NCBI GenBank assembly: GCA_903939735.1
Contig: CAJAIA010000003.1
Coordinates: 62,001-126,000 of the forward strand
Source: an uncultured Ignavibacteria bacterium
GTDB taxonomy: Bacteria; Bacteroidota; Ignavibacteria; Kapaibacteriales; Kapaibacteriaceae
Length of the DNA: 64,000 nt
Direction of reading: 5' to 3'
Part shown: in pieces, positions 16,547-24,477 of the stretch
Numbering within the stretch: the first letter of the stretch is position 1
Layout: each line of letters starts with the position of its first letter
The notes under the pieces: model-generated
What the model saw: only the letters and a program-made list of their open reading frames with translations
The model's database searches: none
What the model was told of the DNA's origin: nothing
Translations under genes and position numbers: made by a program

Positions 16547-18100
16547 TTAGAACAATTGATAACGAGGTGCACTCAGAGCTTGTGTGAAGAGACGTCGAAC
16601 GCCGCGCGCAATGAGATCAGCTGACACGTCGCCGTTCCATGCGCTTCGTTGCTCTCCTCCAAGCGCATGCATCGTCAAGTCAGCGGTCACATGTCGCGCG
16701 GAAGTCCCAAGCAGCACGATACTCACGCGCTCGGCAAACTGCTCGAGGTTGGAGACGTCGCCATACTCCTGTGCAATTGCGATCGCATCATACTGCAACA
16801 CGGGTTGATCGCCCGGATTATCCATGTATGTCAACGTGCCCTTACCGAAGCGTCGGCACGTATCAACACGTGCGACGGTATCAGTAGCTGTGAACCAATC
16901 GAGATCGCGACGCCATCCAGCGACGTTAGGTGGATTGTAGAGGAGCTGTCCGAGGCGAGTCAGTCGTACGATGAGATCACAACCAACACGAGGTTGTGCT
17001 GTTGTGAAGTCATTGATCTTTGTGGCACGAAACGCACGTAGTAACCCAAGCAGCATGCTTGCCGGAGGACGTACAAGTCGCATCCGATGTGTAGGATCGT
17101 AGAACATCTCGCTCGCAAGCAGCACGCGCAGTGTTGCTTCGAGATCCCACTCGTGTTCGAGAATCAGCGTAGCGACTGCATCTACGTCGTCGGGGTTGAG
17201 TTCGTGCGTCATTGCACAGAACTCACCGCATAAGCGACGTGCAAACCACCATGCAGCATCATCAGCTCTCGTGCGAAAGATCAATGATGCCACGTCATCG
17301 GTTGTGAATGCACCGACAGCGCCGAATAGCTCTTGCTCATGTGGATACCACCGATCGCGCCGCCATGTGCAGTCGCGCTGTCGCCACAGACTCCGCGTAC
17401 CGTCATCTGAGTTGTCCTTCCACGATTCGTCGATGTGGTTACCAGACATCATGCGAGCGAGCTTGACGATCTCTTCCTGCGTGTAGGGTTGCTCATTGGT
17501 ACGTCCGCGATGACCAAGCACATGCAGTTCGAGAAGTTCACGTGCGTGATTCTCATTCACAGAGTTCTGGTACTCTGTCCACCAGCTGCCGATACCATCG
17601 AGATAGGCCTGCATGGCAAACCCACGTGTCACGTGATGTGTGAGCTCGCGCAGATCGCCGAATGCATGCTGACGCATCATGTTGTTCTGATCGTATGCGT
17701 GTTCGGCGTAGTGTGCACCATTGCATGACGTTGCGAAGTGCATGTGCCACAGCAGCACCATCCGTTCTTGGATGGAGAGCGGGGCTTCGATCATCGTACG
17801 ACTCCACCACTGACGGAAGTCCGTGTAGCGTCCGTCTTTCTCTTCGAAGTAGTTGATTCCGCGTGGACTGTCGTTGGGCGCAACTTCCGAGTTGATTAAT
17901 CCGCCGATCAGATGCGTGATCGTCGATGTGTCGGGCGTGTGGCGCTGAAACAGTCGATCGAGCGTCGCGGGAAGACCATCGGTATGTGCCTGGATGACCT
18001 CGCATGGTCGCGCGCCGACAACGGATCGACGAAGTAGATGCGCTGCCTCATGCAGACCGAAGCGCTCTGGATCGATAGGTACAAGACGTGCAGATATCAT
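16547..18100 (-). CDS. DUF1800 family protein
   Basis: 517 residues from ATG 18100; an ATG four codons earlier (18112) is possible. The start chosen gives an N-terminus ending in EAAHLLRRSVVGA, the typical opening of DUF1800 proteins. Family phrases include MVLLWHMHFATS, MMRQHAFGDL, NENHARELLELHVLGH and PPNVAGW. There is no signal peptide evident. The family always appears with DUF1501 and is thought to act with it; the biochemical role is unknown. A possible promoter, TAACTTTA (one mismatch to TAnnTTTG), lies about 40 bases upstream on the minus strand. Confidence 0.9.
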   Translation of the reverse strand: MISARLVPIDPERFGLHEAAHLLRRSVVGARPCEVIQAHTDGLPATLDRLFQRHTPDTSTITHLIGGLINSEVAPNDSPRGINYFEEKDGRYTDFRQWWSRTMIEAPLSIQERMVLLWHMHFATSCNGAHYAEHAYDQNNMMRQHAFGDLRELTHHVTRGFAMQAYLDGIGSWWTEYQNSVNENHARELLELHVLGHRGRTNEQPYTQEEIVKLARMMSGNHIDESWKDNSDDGTRSLWRQRDCTWRRDRWYPHEQELFGAVGAFTTDDVASLIFRTRADDAAWWFARRLCGEFCAMTHELNPDDVDAVATLILEHEWDLEATLRVLLASEMFYDPTHRMRLVRPPASMLLGLLRAFRATKINDFTTAQPRVGCDLIVRLTRLGQLLYNPPNVAGWRRDLDWFTATDTVARVDTCRRFGKGTLTYMDNPGDQPVLQYDAIAIAQEYGDVSNLEQFAERVSIVLLGTSARHVTADLTMHALGGEQRSAWNGDVSADLIARGVRRLFTQALSAPRYQLF

Positions 18101-18163
18101 ACACCACCGCAAGGAAAAACAGTCTGAGTACAGCGATGTAATAAAGTTACACGCTTCTGACTG

Positions 18164-18550
18164 TTATCGGAGGCGATATCGTTCGATCTCTGCAGCCAGG
18201 CGCTTAATCACCATTCCGATGATCAGAGTATCGTCGGCAAGGCCTACGATCGGCAAGATGTCTGGTACGAGATCGCTGGGGAGGAGGAAGTATACGAGTG
18301 CGCCGAGAATCAGAGCGCGAGACTTCCATTCCATGTGGAAGGAGCGGTCGCGCAGCAAGCGCAAGAGGATGCCAAGGTTGTGCAGTAAGAACCACGTTGC
18401 TCTGCGTGGCTTGACGTTACGCAGACGCTGTTCGGTGCGTTCTACGATTGACGATTCATCTTCGGGACGAACGGTTGATGCGACATCACGCAGAACATCG
18501 TCGTGGCGTGATGTATCCATCGCGATTACTCGGCCTTCCGTCCGCGCCAC
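18164..18550 (-). CDS. DUF1232 (YkvA-type) membrane protein
   Basis: 128 residues. The C-terminal half has the DUF1232 signature ALVYFLLPSDLVPDILPIVGLADD, quoted here only in outline: two short hydrophobic segments around a 'PxDLxPD' turn. The N-terminal 60 residues are charged and unlike the family. Function unknown; members are small inner-membrane proteins, some linked to stress responses. Its start overlaps the end of the DUF3098 gene by 25 bases, so the two are translationally coupled. Confidence 0.8.
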   Translation of the reverse strand: MARTEGRVIAMDTSRHDDVLRDVASTVRPEDESSIVERTEQRLRNVKPRRATWFLLHNLGILLRLLRDRSFHMEWKSRALILGALVYFLLPSDLVPDILPIVGLADDTLIIGMVIKRLAAEIERYRLR

Positions 18551-18792
18551 ATGATGGCAAGCGGGATGGCAACGCAGTAACCCAGGACGAGGACCACGGG
18601 AGCAACATCAACGGCAAGGGGATTATCCCACGAGTCCATACCCGTGCTCAGCAGGACGAAGCCGAGTACGATGACGCCGACGCTGGCGGCGATCAGCTTG
18701 TACTGCATCGCACCGAGCGGATTCGTCCACGTTGTCTTAGCGGAACCTGAAGCAGCGCGACCAATCGGACGGTCAGAGATGTTCTTTGCCAT
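18526..18792 (-). CDS. DUF3098 small two-helix membrane protein
   Basis: 88 residues. After a 28-residue polar N-terminus, two membrane helices are visible (roughly residues 33-50 and 62-81) with the linker TGMDSWDNP, matching DUF3098, a family nearly restricted to Bacteroidota and relatives where it often sits near cell division genes. Function unknown. It overlaps the DUF1232 gene. The 70-base gap upstream (to 18863) contains TAGTTTCG, one base off the TAnnTTTG element, as a weak promoter candidate. Confidence 0.78.
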   Translation of the reverse strand: MAKNISDRPIGRAASGSAKTTWTNPLGAMQYKLIAASVGVIVLGFVLLSTGMDSWDNPLAVDVAPVVLVLGYCVAIPLAIMWRGRKAE

Positions 18793-18862
18793 GGAGTTGC
18801 CTTCTGTAGTAAACCTTCACGCGGACCAGCCGCGAGACAGGCGAAACTACAAAAACGTGGGG

Positions 18863-19342
18863 TTAGACGCGAGCCGTAAGGAAGGTCGTAAGGTTTTCGC
18901 TCGGGATGAGCCCAAACTTTTTCCGCATCCGTTCCCGGTGCTTTTCGACCGATCGCACGGAGCAGGAGAAGAGTCGTGCAACTTCGCGTGATGGCATGGG
19001 GAGTCGCAGGAAGGCGGCAAGACGCAGTTCCGTTGGCGTGAGCGCCGGATAGTCCTTGGCGAGGTGCTGGAGGAATGCCCCCTGCATGGTCTCGATCACA
19101 AACTCGAAGCGATGCTGCTCGTGTTCATCCAAGGCGCTCGAAACATCGTCGAGCAATCCCTGTACGGTTGCGTGCGTGGCTACCGGTGCCGACGGCTGCA
19201 GTGTCTTCATCAGTTCACTGGTGCGCCGGAGAATCGACGTGTAGCGGACCTCGCGAATTGTCATCGCACGGAGGAGTTTACGTGCCTCATCAAGTGAAAG
19301 CGACTCGATGTCGACATGTGCAGGAGTGGTTATACGATCCAT
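18863..19342 (-). CDS. LuxR-type helix-turn-helix regulator without receiver domain
   Basis: 159 residues. The C-terminal 65 residues form a LuxR/FixJ-type HTH: LTPTELRLAAFLRLPMPSREVA then SVRSVEKHRERMRKKFGL, with the usual recognition helix. The N-terminal 90 residues are helical, with no receiver aspartate and no PAS/GAF signature, so the input signal is unknown. This architecture is common in Bacteroidota as the tail of larger sensory proteins. Its start lies 13 bases inside the upstream Crp-type gene, so the two regulators are co-translated. Confidence 0.82.
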   Translation of the reverse strand: MDRITTPAHVDIESLSLDEARKLLRAMTIREVRYTSILRRTSELMKTLQPSAPVATHATVQGLLDDVSSALDEHEQHRFEFVIETMQGAFLQHLAKDYPALTPTELRLAAFLRLPMPSREVARLFSCSVRSVEKHRERMRKKFGLIPSENLTTFLTARV

Positions 19343-19959
19343 CGTATTGTATCTCGGTCTAGTTCGACAAGTCCGTTCGATCGAAGCTCGCTAAGCGTGA
19401 GGTCGATGATACGGTGTGGTGTGCCAGTCATACGCTCGAGAAGTGATGACGGCAAGGGGATCATCGACGTGCCCGCATCGTCGACGCCAAACACATTCGC
19501 AACGGTGTGCAAGACGCCGAGAATGTGCTGGCCTGAGTCCCCTGTTGAACATACTGCGGACAATTGACGGACGAGTTCGAGTCTTCGTGCGAGTTGTACC
19601 ATATATGCTCGCGCAAGCTCTGGATCGCCCAGAGTGGTATGCAGAAAGACGCTCCTATTCATCGAGCGAACGACAGTCTCGATGAGGGTTGTCGCACGCA
19701 CAGACGTTCTGCTGATGAGCGTTGCTCCCAGCCGTGAACCAAAGAGCGTACCTGGACCACTCAAACCTACTGCATGGGATGTGCCGACGTGATCGGTACG
19801 GATCTCGACGACAGCTCCATGCTCTACGAAATACACAACATCATCAGTTGATTCGCCTAGAGTGAAGATTTCGCATTCACGCGGAAGCGCACTGCGAGAC
19901 TCTTCAGGGAAGACAGATAACCAAATAGGATTGGATGAATATCGATTGCTGTTTTGCAC
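19330..19959 (-). CDS. Crp/Fnr-family regulator
   Basis: 209 residues: a cyclic-nucleotide-binding-like beta roll (about residues 20-120; FTLGESTDDVVYFVEHGAVVEI) joined by a long helix to a winged HTH (about 145-205; LLERMTGTPHRIIDLTLSELRSNGLVELD). The phosphate-binding cassette of true cAMP receptors (GExA...RxA) is not obvious, so the effector is unknown. The N-terminus lacks the Cys cluster of Fnr. Located between a second Crp/Fnr gene and a LuxR-type gene, all on the minus strand; probably one regulatory operon. Confidence 0.82.
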   Translation of the reverse strand: MQNSNRYSSNPIWLSVFPEESRSALPRECEIFTLGESTDDVVYFVEHGAVVEIRTDHVGTSHAVGLSGPGTLFGSRLGATLISRTSVRATTLIETVVRSMNRSVFLHTTLGDPELARAYMVQLARRLELVRQLSAVCSTGDSGQHILGVLHTVANVFGVDDAGTSMIPLPSSLLERMTGTPHRIIDLTLSELRSNGLVELDRDTIRWIV

Positions 19960-19994
19960 ATACGCAACATGCCATCATGCCGCGGCGCAAACTA

Positions 19995-20006
19995 TGACGT
20001 TCGTCA
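19995..20006. promoter_or_regulatory. Short dyad TGACG-TT-CGTCA between two Crp/Fnr genes
   Basis: A perfect inverted repeat with 5-base arms (TGACG / CGTCA) and a 2-base spacer in the 49-base gap between the two Crp/Fnr genes, 36 bases before the start of the downstream one. Its position suits an operator, but the arms are short and chance is possible. Confidence 0.3.
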
Positions 20007-20008
20007 GG

Positions 20009-20758
20009 TTAGTCGAAAAGATTCGCTGTTTTAATGAGCCCCTTGACATTTTTCACACGAATTGAGCGACCAACAATCTCGATGAGCTTGTCGGACTTGA
20101 ATTCCGAGAGCGTGCGGATGACGCTCTCTTGTGCAGAGCCAACGATGCCTGCAATCTCTTCTCGTGTAAGGGGGCTGTTCAACGTCTCACCATCTTCAGC
20201 CACACCAAAGGTCTCCTTGATCACCAGCAGTGCTTCAGCAACACGCTCGCGAATACTCTTCTGCGCGATTTCCACGACACGTCGTTCTGCATCCTCAAGT
20301 TCATGCGAGAGATCCTGCATCACACGCAGTGCTAGGTGTGTGTTCTCGCGCACGATTGAGAGGATGAGGTCTGAAGGCACAAAGCAAATGCTTGTCTCTT
20401 CAACGGCAACACAATTGACGGTGTAGGGTTCACCAGATATCATGCTAGCATAACCAACGAGGTCGCCAGCACCTGCCAGACGGAGAATGTGCTCACGACC
20501 GTCAGGCGTTGGACGTGTAAGCTTGACGTGTCCGCTGTGAATGCAATACACGCCGCGTGGGTACTGACCGTATCCGAAGATGACCGAGCCACGGCCATAC
20601 GGTGAACATGCTTTCGTCTCTGTAACCTGGTCTGCCTCATTCATCGTGAGGCTAGCAAAGGTGGATGTCACGCGTGATCCACAATTCGCGCAAGAAGGAC
20701 TTTGAGGATGCATGGTGATAGCGTCCCAGATATTGAACAACACAAACGACGATGACAA
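20009..20758 (-). CDS. Fnr-like regulator with N-terminal cysteines
   Basis: Up to 249 residues; an internal ATG at 20713 would give 234 and start just before the Cys motif, matching the usual family length. Visible: CANCG near the N-terminus, a third Cys in TKACSPYG and another in TSICFVP within the beta roll, a layout resembling the [4Fe-4S] ligands of Fnr, although spacing differs from E. coli. A cNMP-binding fold (GVYCIHSGHVKL, LVGYASMISGEPY) and an HTH (LTREEIAGIVGSAQESVIRTLSEFK) follow. An oxygen- or redox-responsive regulator is inferred. A 21-base dyad lies upstream (20785-20805) and may be its own operator. Confidence 0.85.
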   Translation of the reverse strand: MSSSFVLFNIWDAITMHPQSPSCANCGSRVTSTFASLTMNEADQVTETKACSPYGRGSVIFGYGQYPRGVYCIHSGHVKLTRPTPDGREHILRLAGAGDLVGYASMISGEPYTVNCVAVEETSICFVPSDLILSIVRENTHLALRVMQDLSHELEDAERRVVEIAQKSIRERVAEALLVIKETFGVAEDGETLNSPLTREEIAGIVGSAQESVIRTLSEFKSDKLIEIVGRSIRVKNVKGLIKTANLFD

Positions 20759-20784
20759 CTACGACATAGGCGACAACGGGGGTG

Positions 20785-20805
20785 AAATCGTACAACGTAC
20801 GATTT
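20785..20805. promoter_or_regulatory. Perfect 9-bp-arm dyad upstream of Fnr-like gene
   Basis: AAATCGTAC and GTACGATTT form a perfect inverted repeat around a 3-base spacer, 27 bases before the first possible start of the Fnr-like gene. It differs from the E. coli Fnr (TTGAT-N4-ATCAA) and Crp sites. It is not followed by a T-tract on the minus strand, so a terminator for the cupin gene is unlikely; an operator is more probable. Confidence 0.5.
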
Positions 20806-20811
20806 GCTCAT

Positions 20812-20839
20812 AACGCACTGCTAACAACGCACTGCTAAC
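20812..20839. repeat. Tandem duplication of a 14-bp unit
   Basis: AACGCACTGCTAAC occurs twice head to tail without a gap, between the Fnr-like gene's dyad and the stop codon of the cupin gene. It may be a simple slippage duplication or a doubled protein-binding site. Confidence 0.75.
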
Positions 20840-21303
20840 TACGTAAATTTTTCGATAGTGTTGCTGTGCTGCGGAAACTTAGTGACTAAGTCACCAACAT
20901 CGGCAAGTTCAAAGTCGGCGAATACAAATCCTGGGGCGACCATCGCGCTCACGAGAACGCCCTCACCTTGGGGCTCTGCGGCAAACCATGTACCGGCAGG
21001 GAGTACACACACGTATGTGGAAGCAGGAGGCTGCGATCCAATTGTATGAACAGTGTACGTGCCATCGGGAGCGATACAGTGAAGTACGGCATTACCCCCT
21101 TGGTGCCAGTACCAGATCTCATCGGACGTGAGGCGGTGGAAATGCGAGATCTGTCCGAGTGGTAGGTAGAACCAAATCGACGTGGCGGCTGCACGATCAC
21201 CAAACGGTGTCGATACGGTGAGCGAGGCACGGAAGTACTCGCGATAGTATCCACCCTCGGGGTGCGCTTCGAGCTGAAACTGGGTAATGATGGGATCGAT
21301 CAT
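20839..21303 (-). CDS. DUF985 cupin-fold protein
   Basis: 154 residues from ATG 21303, which overlaps the stop of the upstream lipoprotein gene (ATGA); a GTG three codons earlier (21312) is also possible. The protein matches the DUF985 cupin family along its whole length: HPEGGYYREYF near the start, then IWFYLPLGQISHFHRLTSDEIWYWHQGG, with His residues that may bind metal, and GWTF-like and VAPGFVFADFELA strands. Members are small cytoplasmic proteins of unknown activity, some suspected of sugar epimerisation. Translationally coupled to the lipoprotein gene. Confidence 0.88.
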   Translation of the reverse strand: MIDPIITQFQLEAHPEGGYYREYFRASLTVSTPFGDRAAATSIWFYLPLGQISHFHRLTSDEIWYWHQGGNAVLHCIAPDGTYTVHTIGSQPPASTYVCVLPAGTWFAAEPQGEGVLVSAMVAPGFVFADFELADVGDLVTKFPQHSNTIEKFT

Positions 21304-22352
21304 CGGAGCCACACTACGCTCGCACTTGATCCAAGTGTGTCGATGTTGGGAAGTGGCGTAACTACGCCCGATGATGATACGCGGAAGAGACGTTCTGATG
21401 AGGCCGTGCCATCAAGGCGATCGCCGTACACGAAGCCGTCGTTTGCGGGTGACCACATGTAGTCGTGTACGATGGCTTCGGTTGTTGCGACTGTCTGTAT
21501 CGCCCCCGTTGCAAGCGTGACGATCACCAGCGGGTTGGCACACACGATGTGTGATCGTGATGGCGACACAGAGAGCTGTGGGCTATTGACGCGAGGAAGT
21601 GTAGCGATGATTGTTGGACGTGCAGAGCTGTCGAGATCAAAGCGCTTGAGTTCTGCGCCGCTTGATGTCGCATGAAGGTAGACGAGCTGGGAATCTGAGA
21701 TCCACTGCACTGCATTCACGTTGTCGATCGACGGGTGGCGTGTGATGACGCCCGATGTGACATCAACGACCAGTGTTACGCCTCCACGCTGTCCTGTGGC
21801 AGTAGTATCATTCCCCACAACCGCAAGGTATCGTCCACTCGGCGACCATGCTGGTGGTGCTTGCACGGTAAGCGACGAAGCATAGCGCGTGTTGTCGATA
21901 ATCACGGTGCGCCGCGTACCATCGGGTTGTGCGACCACTAGTTGATACTGGAAGTTCTGCATCTCGAACCATGCAACGCGCGACCCATCAGGCGAGAGTG
22001 TTGGGAACGCCCCTGTCCCGGTGCTGATTTGTCGCGTCGTCGATGTGGCTACGTCAAAACAATAGAGCGGAAGCTCGGAACCACTTTTGCTGCTGAACAA
22101 CACCCACTGTCCGTTCCCCGTAATCGCGATGCGATTCGACGTCGGCGTTGGCAACGAGGCCTTCCGCGTGAGGTCCGACCCATCAATACGCATTGTGTAC
22201 AGCGCAGTGATGCGTGTGGTAGGATTGCGTGCAAGGAACGTAATCACGTCCTTCGTCGGCACAGCATCGACGCCATTGCTGCAACCACTCAACGAGAGCA
22301 GGGTGCTCATAGCGAGTGTGATGGCAAGGGCTGTTGTCGTGAGATTGTTCAT
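21300..22352 (-). CDS. TolB-like beta-propeller lipoprotein
   Basis: 350 residues. A signal peptide ends in the lipobox LSGC (Cys about 24). The mature protein is a WD40/PD40-type beta propeller, with repeated phrases such as FPTLSPDGSRVAWFE, PPAWSPSGRYLAVV, QWISDSQLVYL and YMWSPANDGFVYG, each giving one blade. Such lipoproteins sit in the periplasm or outer membrane and usually mediate protein contacts. Its stop overlaps the start of the cupin gene; the 38-base gap upstream leads to the WYL regulator, whose stop faces its start on the same strand. Confidence 0.8.
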   Translation of the reverse strand: MNNLTTTALAITLAMSTLLSLSGCSNGVDAVPTKDVITFLARNPTTRITALYTMRIDGSDLTRKASLPTPTSNRIAITGNGQWVLFSSKSGSELPLYCFDVATSTTRQISTGTGAFPTLSPDGSRVAWFEMQNFQYQLVVAQPDGTRRTVIIDNTRYASSLTVQAPPAWSPSGRYLAVVGNDTTATGQRGGVTLVVDVTSGVITRHPSIDNVNAVQWISDSQLVYLHATSSGAELKRFDLDSSARPTIIATLPRVNSPQLSVSPSRSHIVCANPLVIVTLATGAIQTVATTEAIVHDYMWSPANDGFVYGDRLDGTASSERLFRVSSSGVVTPLPNIDTLGSSASVVWLR

Positions 22353-22390
22353 GGCACAGGGATTCTAGCAACTGCTGTGCCATGTACGTA

Positions 22391-23359
22391 CTATGAGCGC
22401 ATGAGACGCTTGACCTTGGCTTTACAGATGTCTTTAAGGCGCTGCGGACTCGCTATTGTAAGCACATCGGACCAGCCGACGATCCATGAGATGAGTTCGG
22501 GGGAAAGGGGCGCATGGAGCTTGAGTGTGGCGCTGCCATCACGATGATGGGTAAAGCTCTGACTTGGGTGCCATAAGCGTGAGGAGAAGAACGCAACAGC
22601 ATCTGCATCAATGCGCAGCGTGATCGTTGTGAGATCACCATCGTACACACCAAAGCGTGCCGCGCGATAAACCCCCTCGTCAAACTCGTGTAATGGATCT
22701 GTCACATCATTAGCACGCTCAACATGATCGATGCGATCGGCTGCGAGCGTGATGTACTGATTGTACTTCGGATGCCACGCGGCAACGTAGAGTCTGCCCG
22801 CGTGATTGATCAAGCGACAGAAACTCACGACAAACGTTTTGGCAACGGCAGCATCAATGGACCGATATGTTACGCGATCCCAGTGCGGATCGACAATTGC
22901 ATAGACGATGCGCTCGAGCGCCTGATCACTTATGGCCGATGTGAAATGTCCGGGCGAGACATGCGCCACAAGATCGTCCTTCATGAAGACCGTGCCGGGA
23001 ACAACCTTCTCGAGCTTCTTCGCAAGACGGTCGACATCGGCCTCGATGCGCGTACCACGAAACGCTGCGAGAGATCCCTTAAGGATGTGGAGCGATAGAA
23101 TTTCGTTCGCATCGATAGCAAAGGGCTTCAGGATACGCGCATGCGATGGGATCGACCAGCGAATGCTGCGGCCTTCTACTTCTTCATGCAACGGCACGCC
23201 CGACTCCGAGATGAGTCGTAGATCGCGTTGCAATTGACGTTGCGACACGGGTTTCTCTTCGTGGTTGTGCAGTCGTTCTGCGATCTCACTTGTGGTGAGC
23301 GTCTGCCCTGAACTCAGCAGGGAAACAATGCGTAATACGCGGCGAATCTGATGTGACAT
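22391..23359 (-). CDS. WYL-domain HTH regulator
   Basis: 322 residues. An N-terminal winged HTH (residues 1-70; IVSLLSSGQTLTTSEIAERL, VSQRQLQRDLRLI) is followed by a WYL domain (about 140-225; DRVTYRSIDAAVAKTFVVSFCRLINHAGRLYVAAW, the usual 'xPxxLxxxxgxWYL' place) and a C-terminal WCX extension (about 240-320). WYL regulators bind nucleic acid or nucleotide ligands and often control defence or DNA-repair genes; BrxR/CapW are examples. The nearest defence genes start 9 kb away, so a link is not shown. It diverges from the envelope operon at 23404 with only 44 bases between. Confidence 0.87.
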   Translation of the reverse strand: MSHQIRRVLRIVSLLSSGQTLTTSEIAERLHNHEEKPVSQRQLQRDLRLISESGVPLHEEVEGRSIRWSIPSHARILKPFAIDANEILSLHILKGSLAAFRGTRIEADVDRLAKKLEKVVPGTVFMKDDLVAHVSPGHFTSAISDQALERIVYAIVDPHWDRVTYRSIDAAVAKTFVVSFCRLINHAGRLYVAAWHPKYNQYITLAADRIDHVERANDVTDPLHEFDEGVYRAARFGVYDGDLTTITLRIDADAVAFFSSRLWHPSQSFTHHRDGSATLKLHAPLSPELISWIVGWSDVLTIASPQRLKDICKAKVKRLMRS

Positions 23360-23389
23360 GCTCTAAATATGGTGATATTCGCAGACACG

Positions 23390-23398
23390 ATACGTCGC
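23390..23398 (+). repeat. ATACGTCGC motif, copy 1
   Basis: First of five intergenic copies of the 9-mer ATACGTCGC in this window (others at 28532, 29811, 32001 and 59966). Here it lies between the divergent WYL regulator and the envelope operon, ending 5 bases before the ATG at 23404, and is preceded by GCAGACACG, like the copy at 29811. Confidence 0.55.
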
Positions 23399-23403
23399 GA
23401 TAG

Positions 23404-24477
23404 ATGGAGGGGTTAATGATACGACATTGCAGTGCGCTGATTGTCGCACTCGTACTGTATGTTACGTGCACAAGCGCTATGCCTACCGATACCTGCGGTA
23501 CATGCCGTGTTCCGTGCGCGCAGCAGGGTGATGGTACGTTTACTGTACGACTCACGGGTGGACGTGTCGATCCGCCTCATGTGTTCTCACATGTGATACG
23601 CGATACGGTGCGCGCAGGACGTACTCTCCGCCAAGCCTACAAGTTCTCGTGGTTATCAGATGCTGGGTGTCGCGATACGGTGATCTTGTCTGAGCATGCA
23701 GAGACGTTGGTCATGGGGCTTACTCTTGGTAAGACACCGCCGCTGTACGTTCCGATCCGTCCGATTGCTGAGTACGACGTGATCAGCGAGCCACGCGCTG
23801 CGCTGAACTTCGTGGAACTTGGCGGCATGCTTGCCTATGGCGGACGTGATACGTCGACACGTCAGGTGGGGTTTGCATCGTTGTACTATGGCATAGAAGC
23901 ACTCGTTGCACCGTTCGGCGATCTGCTCGGCGATCGACTCGCCCTTGCGCTCGGTGGTGGGATGTTCTTCGAGCGAGGTCGTATGCGCATCCCTGTGATG
24001 GGGCATCTGCGCTATGCATTCACAAGCACAACGATCACCGAACAGGCGCGCTTTGTTCCGTCGGCATGTGCATTCTCGTGTGAACCAACCACTGACACCA
24101 TCGCTGCACCAGATGGTGCGGTGCGTAGGGCAGGTCCTGATAGTGTGGACCGTGCGGCGATTCTCGTGCACGAGCGCGTAGCAACGCGTGATGCATTCGC
24201 ACCCTACATATTCGCAGAGGGCGGTCCGATCTTCAACGGTCCATTCGAGGGGGCTGGCCCACGTCCATCATTGAATCCTGAAGACTACGGACAGTGGTTT
24301 GCTGGAGCTGGTGCAGGTATTGGCATTACGCCATGGTTACACGCACAGCTCGCATATCGCTTCACACGTCTCAACGTACGCACGCCGTGTGAGTTCTGTA
24401 CCGACGTGTATCAAGTGAACACCAACGAAGCGCATGCCGTGTTGCTTCGCATCGCATTGCACTGGGGGTGGGAATGA
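23404..24477 (+). CDS. Secreted/outer-membrane protein of unknown family
   Basis: 357 residues from ATG 23404; a second ATG at 23416 gives a better signal peptide (RHCSALIVALVLYVTCTSA). The mature N-terminus is Cys-rich (DTCGTCRVPC), and the C-terminal two thirds show alternating strands, glycine and tyrosine, ending in Trp-Glu, compatible with an outer-membrane barrel (LGGMLAYGG, YYGIEALV, LALALGGGMFFERG). I do not recognise the family. Its stop overlaps the start of the next gene (ATGA), and the three genes to 28522 form one operon. Confidence 0.6.
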   Translation: MEGLMIRHCSALIVALVLYVTCTSAMPTDTCGTCRVPCAQQGDGTFTVRLTGGRVDPPHVFSHVIRDTVRAGRTLRQAYKFSWLSDAGCRDTVILSEHAETLVMGLTLGKTPPLYVPIRPIAEYDVISEPRAALNFVELGGMLAYGGRDTSTRQVGFASLYYGIEALVAPFGDLLGDRLALALGGGMFFERGRMRIPVMGHLRYAFTSTTITEQARFVPSACAFSCEPTTDTIAAPDGAVRRAGPDSVDRAAILVHERVATRDAFAPYIFAEGGPIFNGPFEGAGPRPSLNPEDYGQWFAGAGAGIGITPWLHAQLAYRFTRLNVRTPCEFCTDVYQVNTNEAHAVLLRIALHWGWE

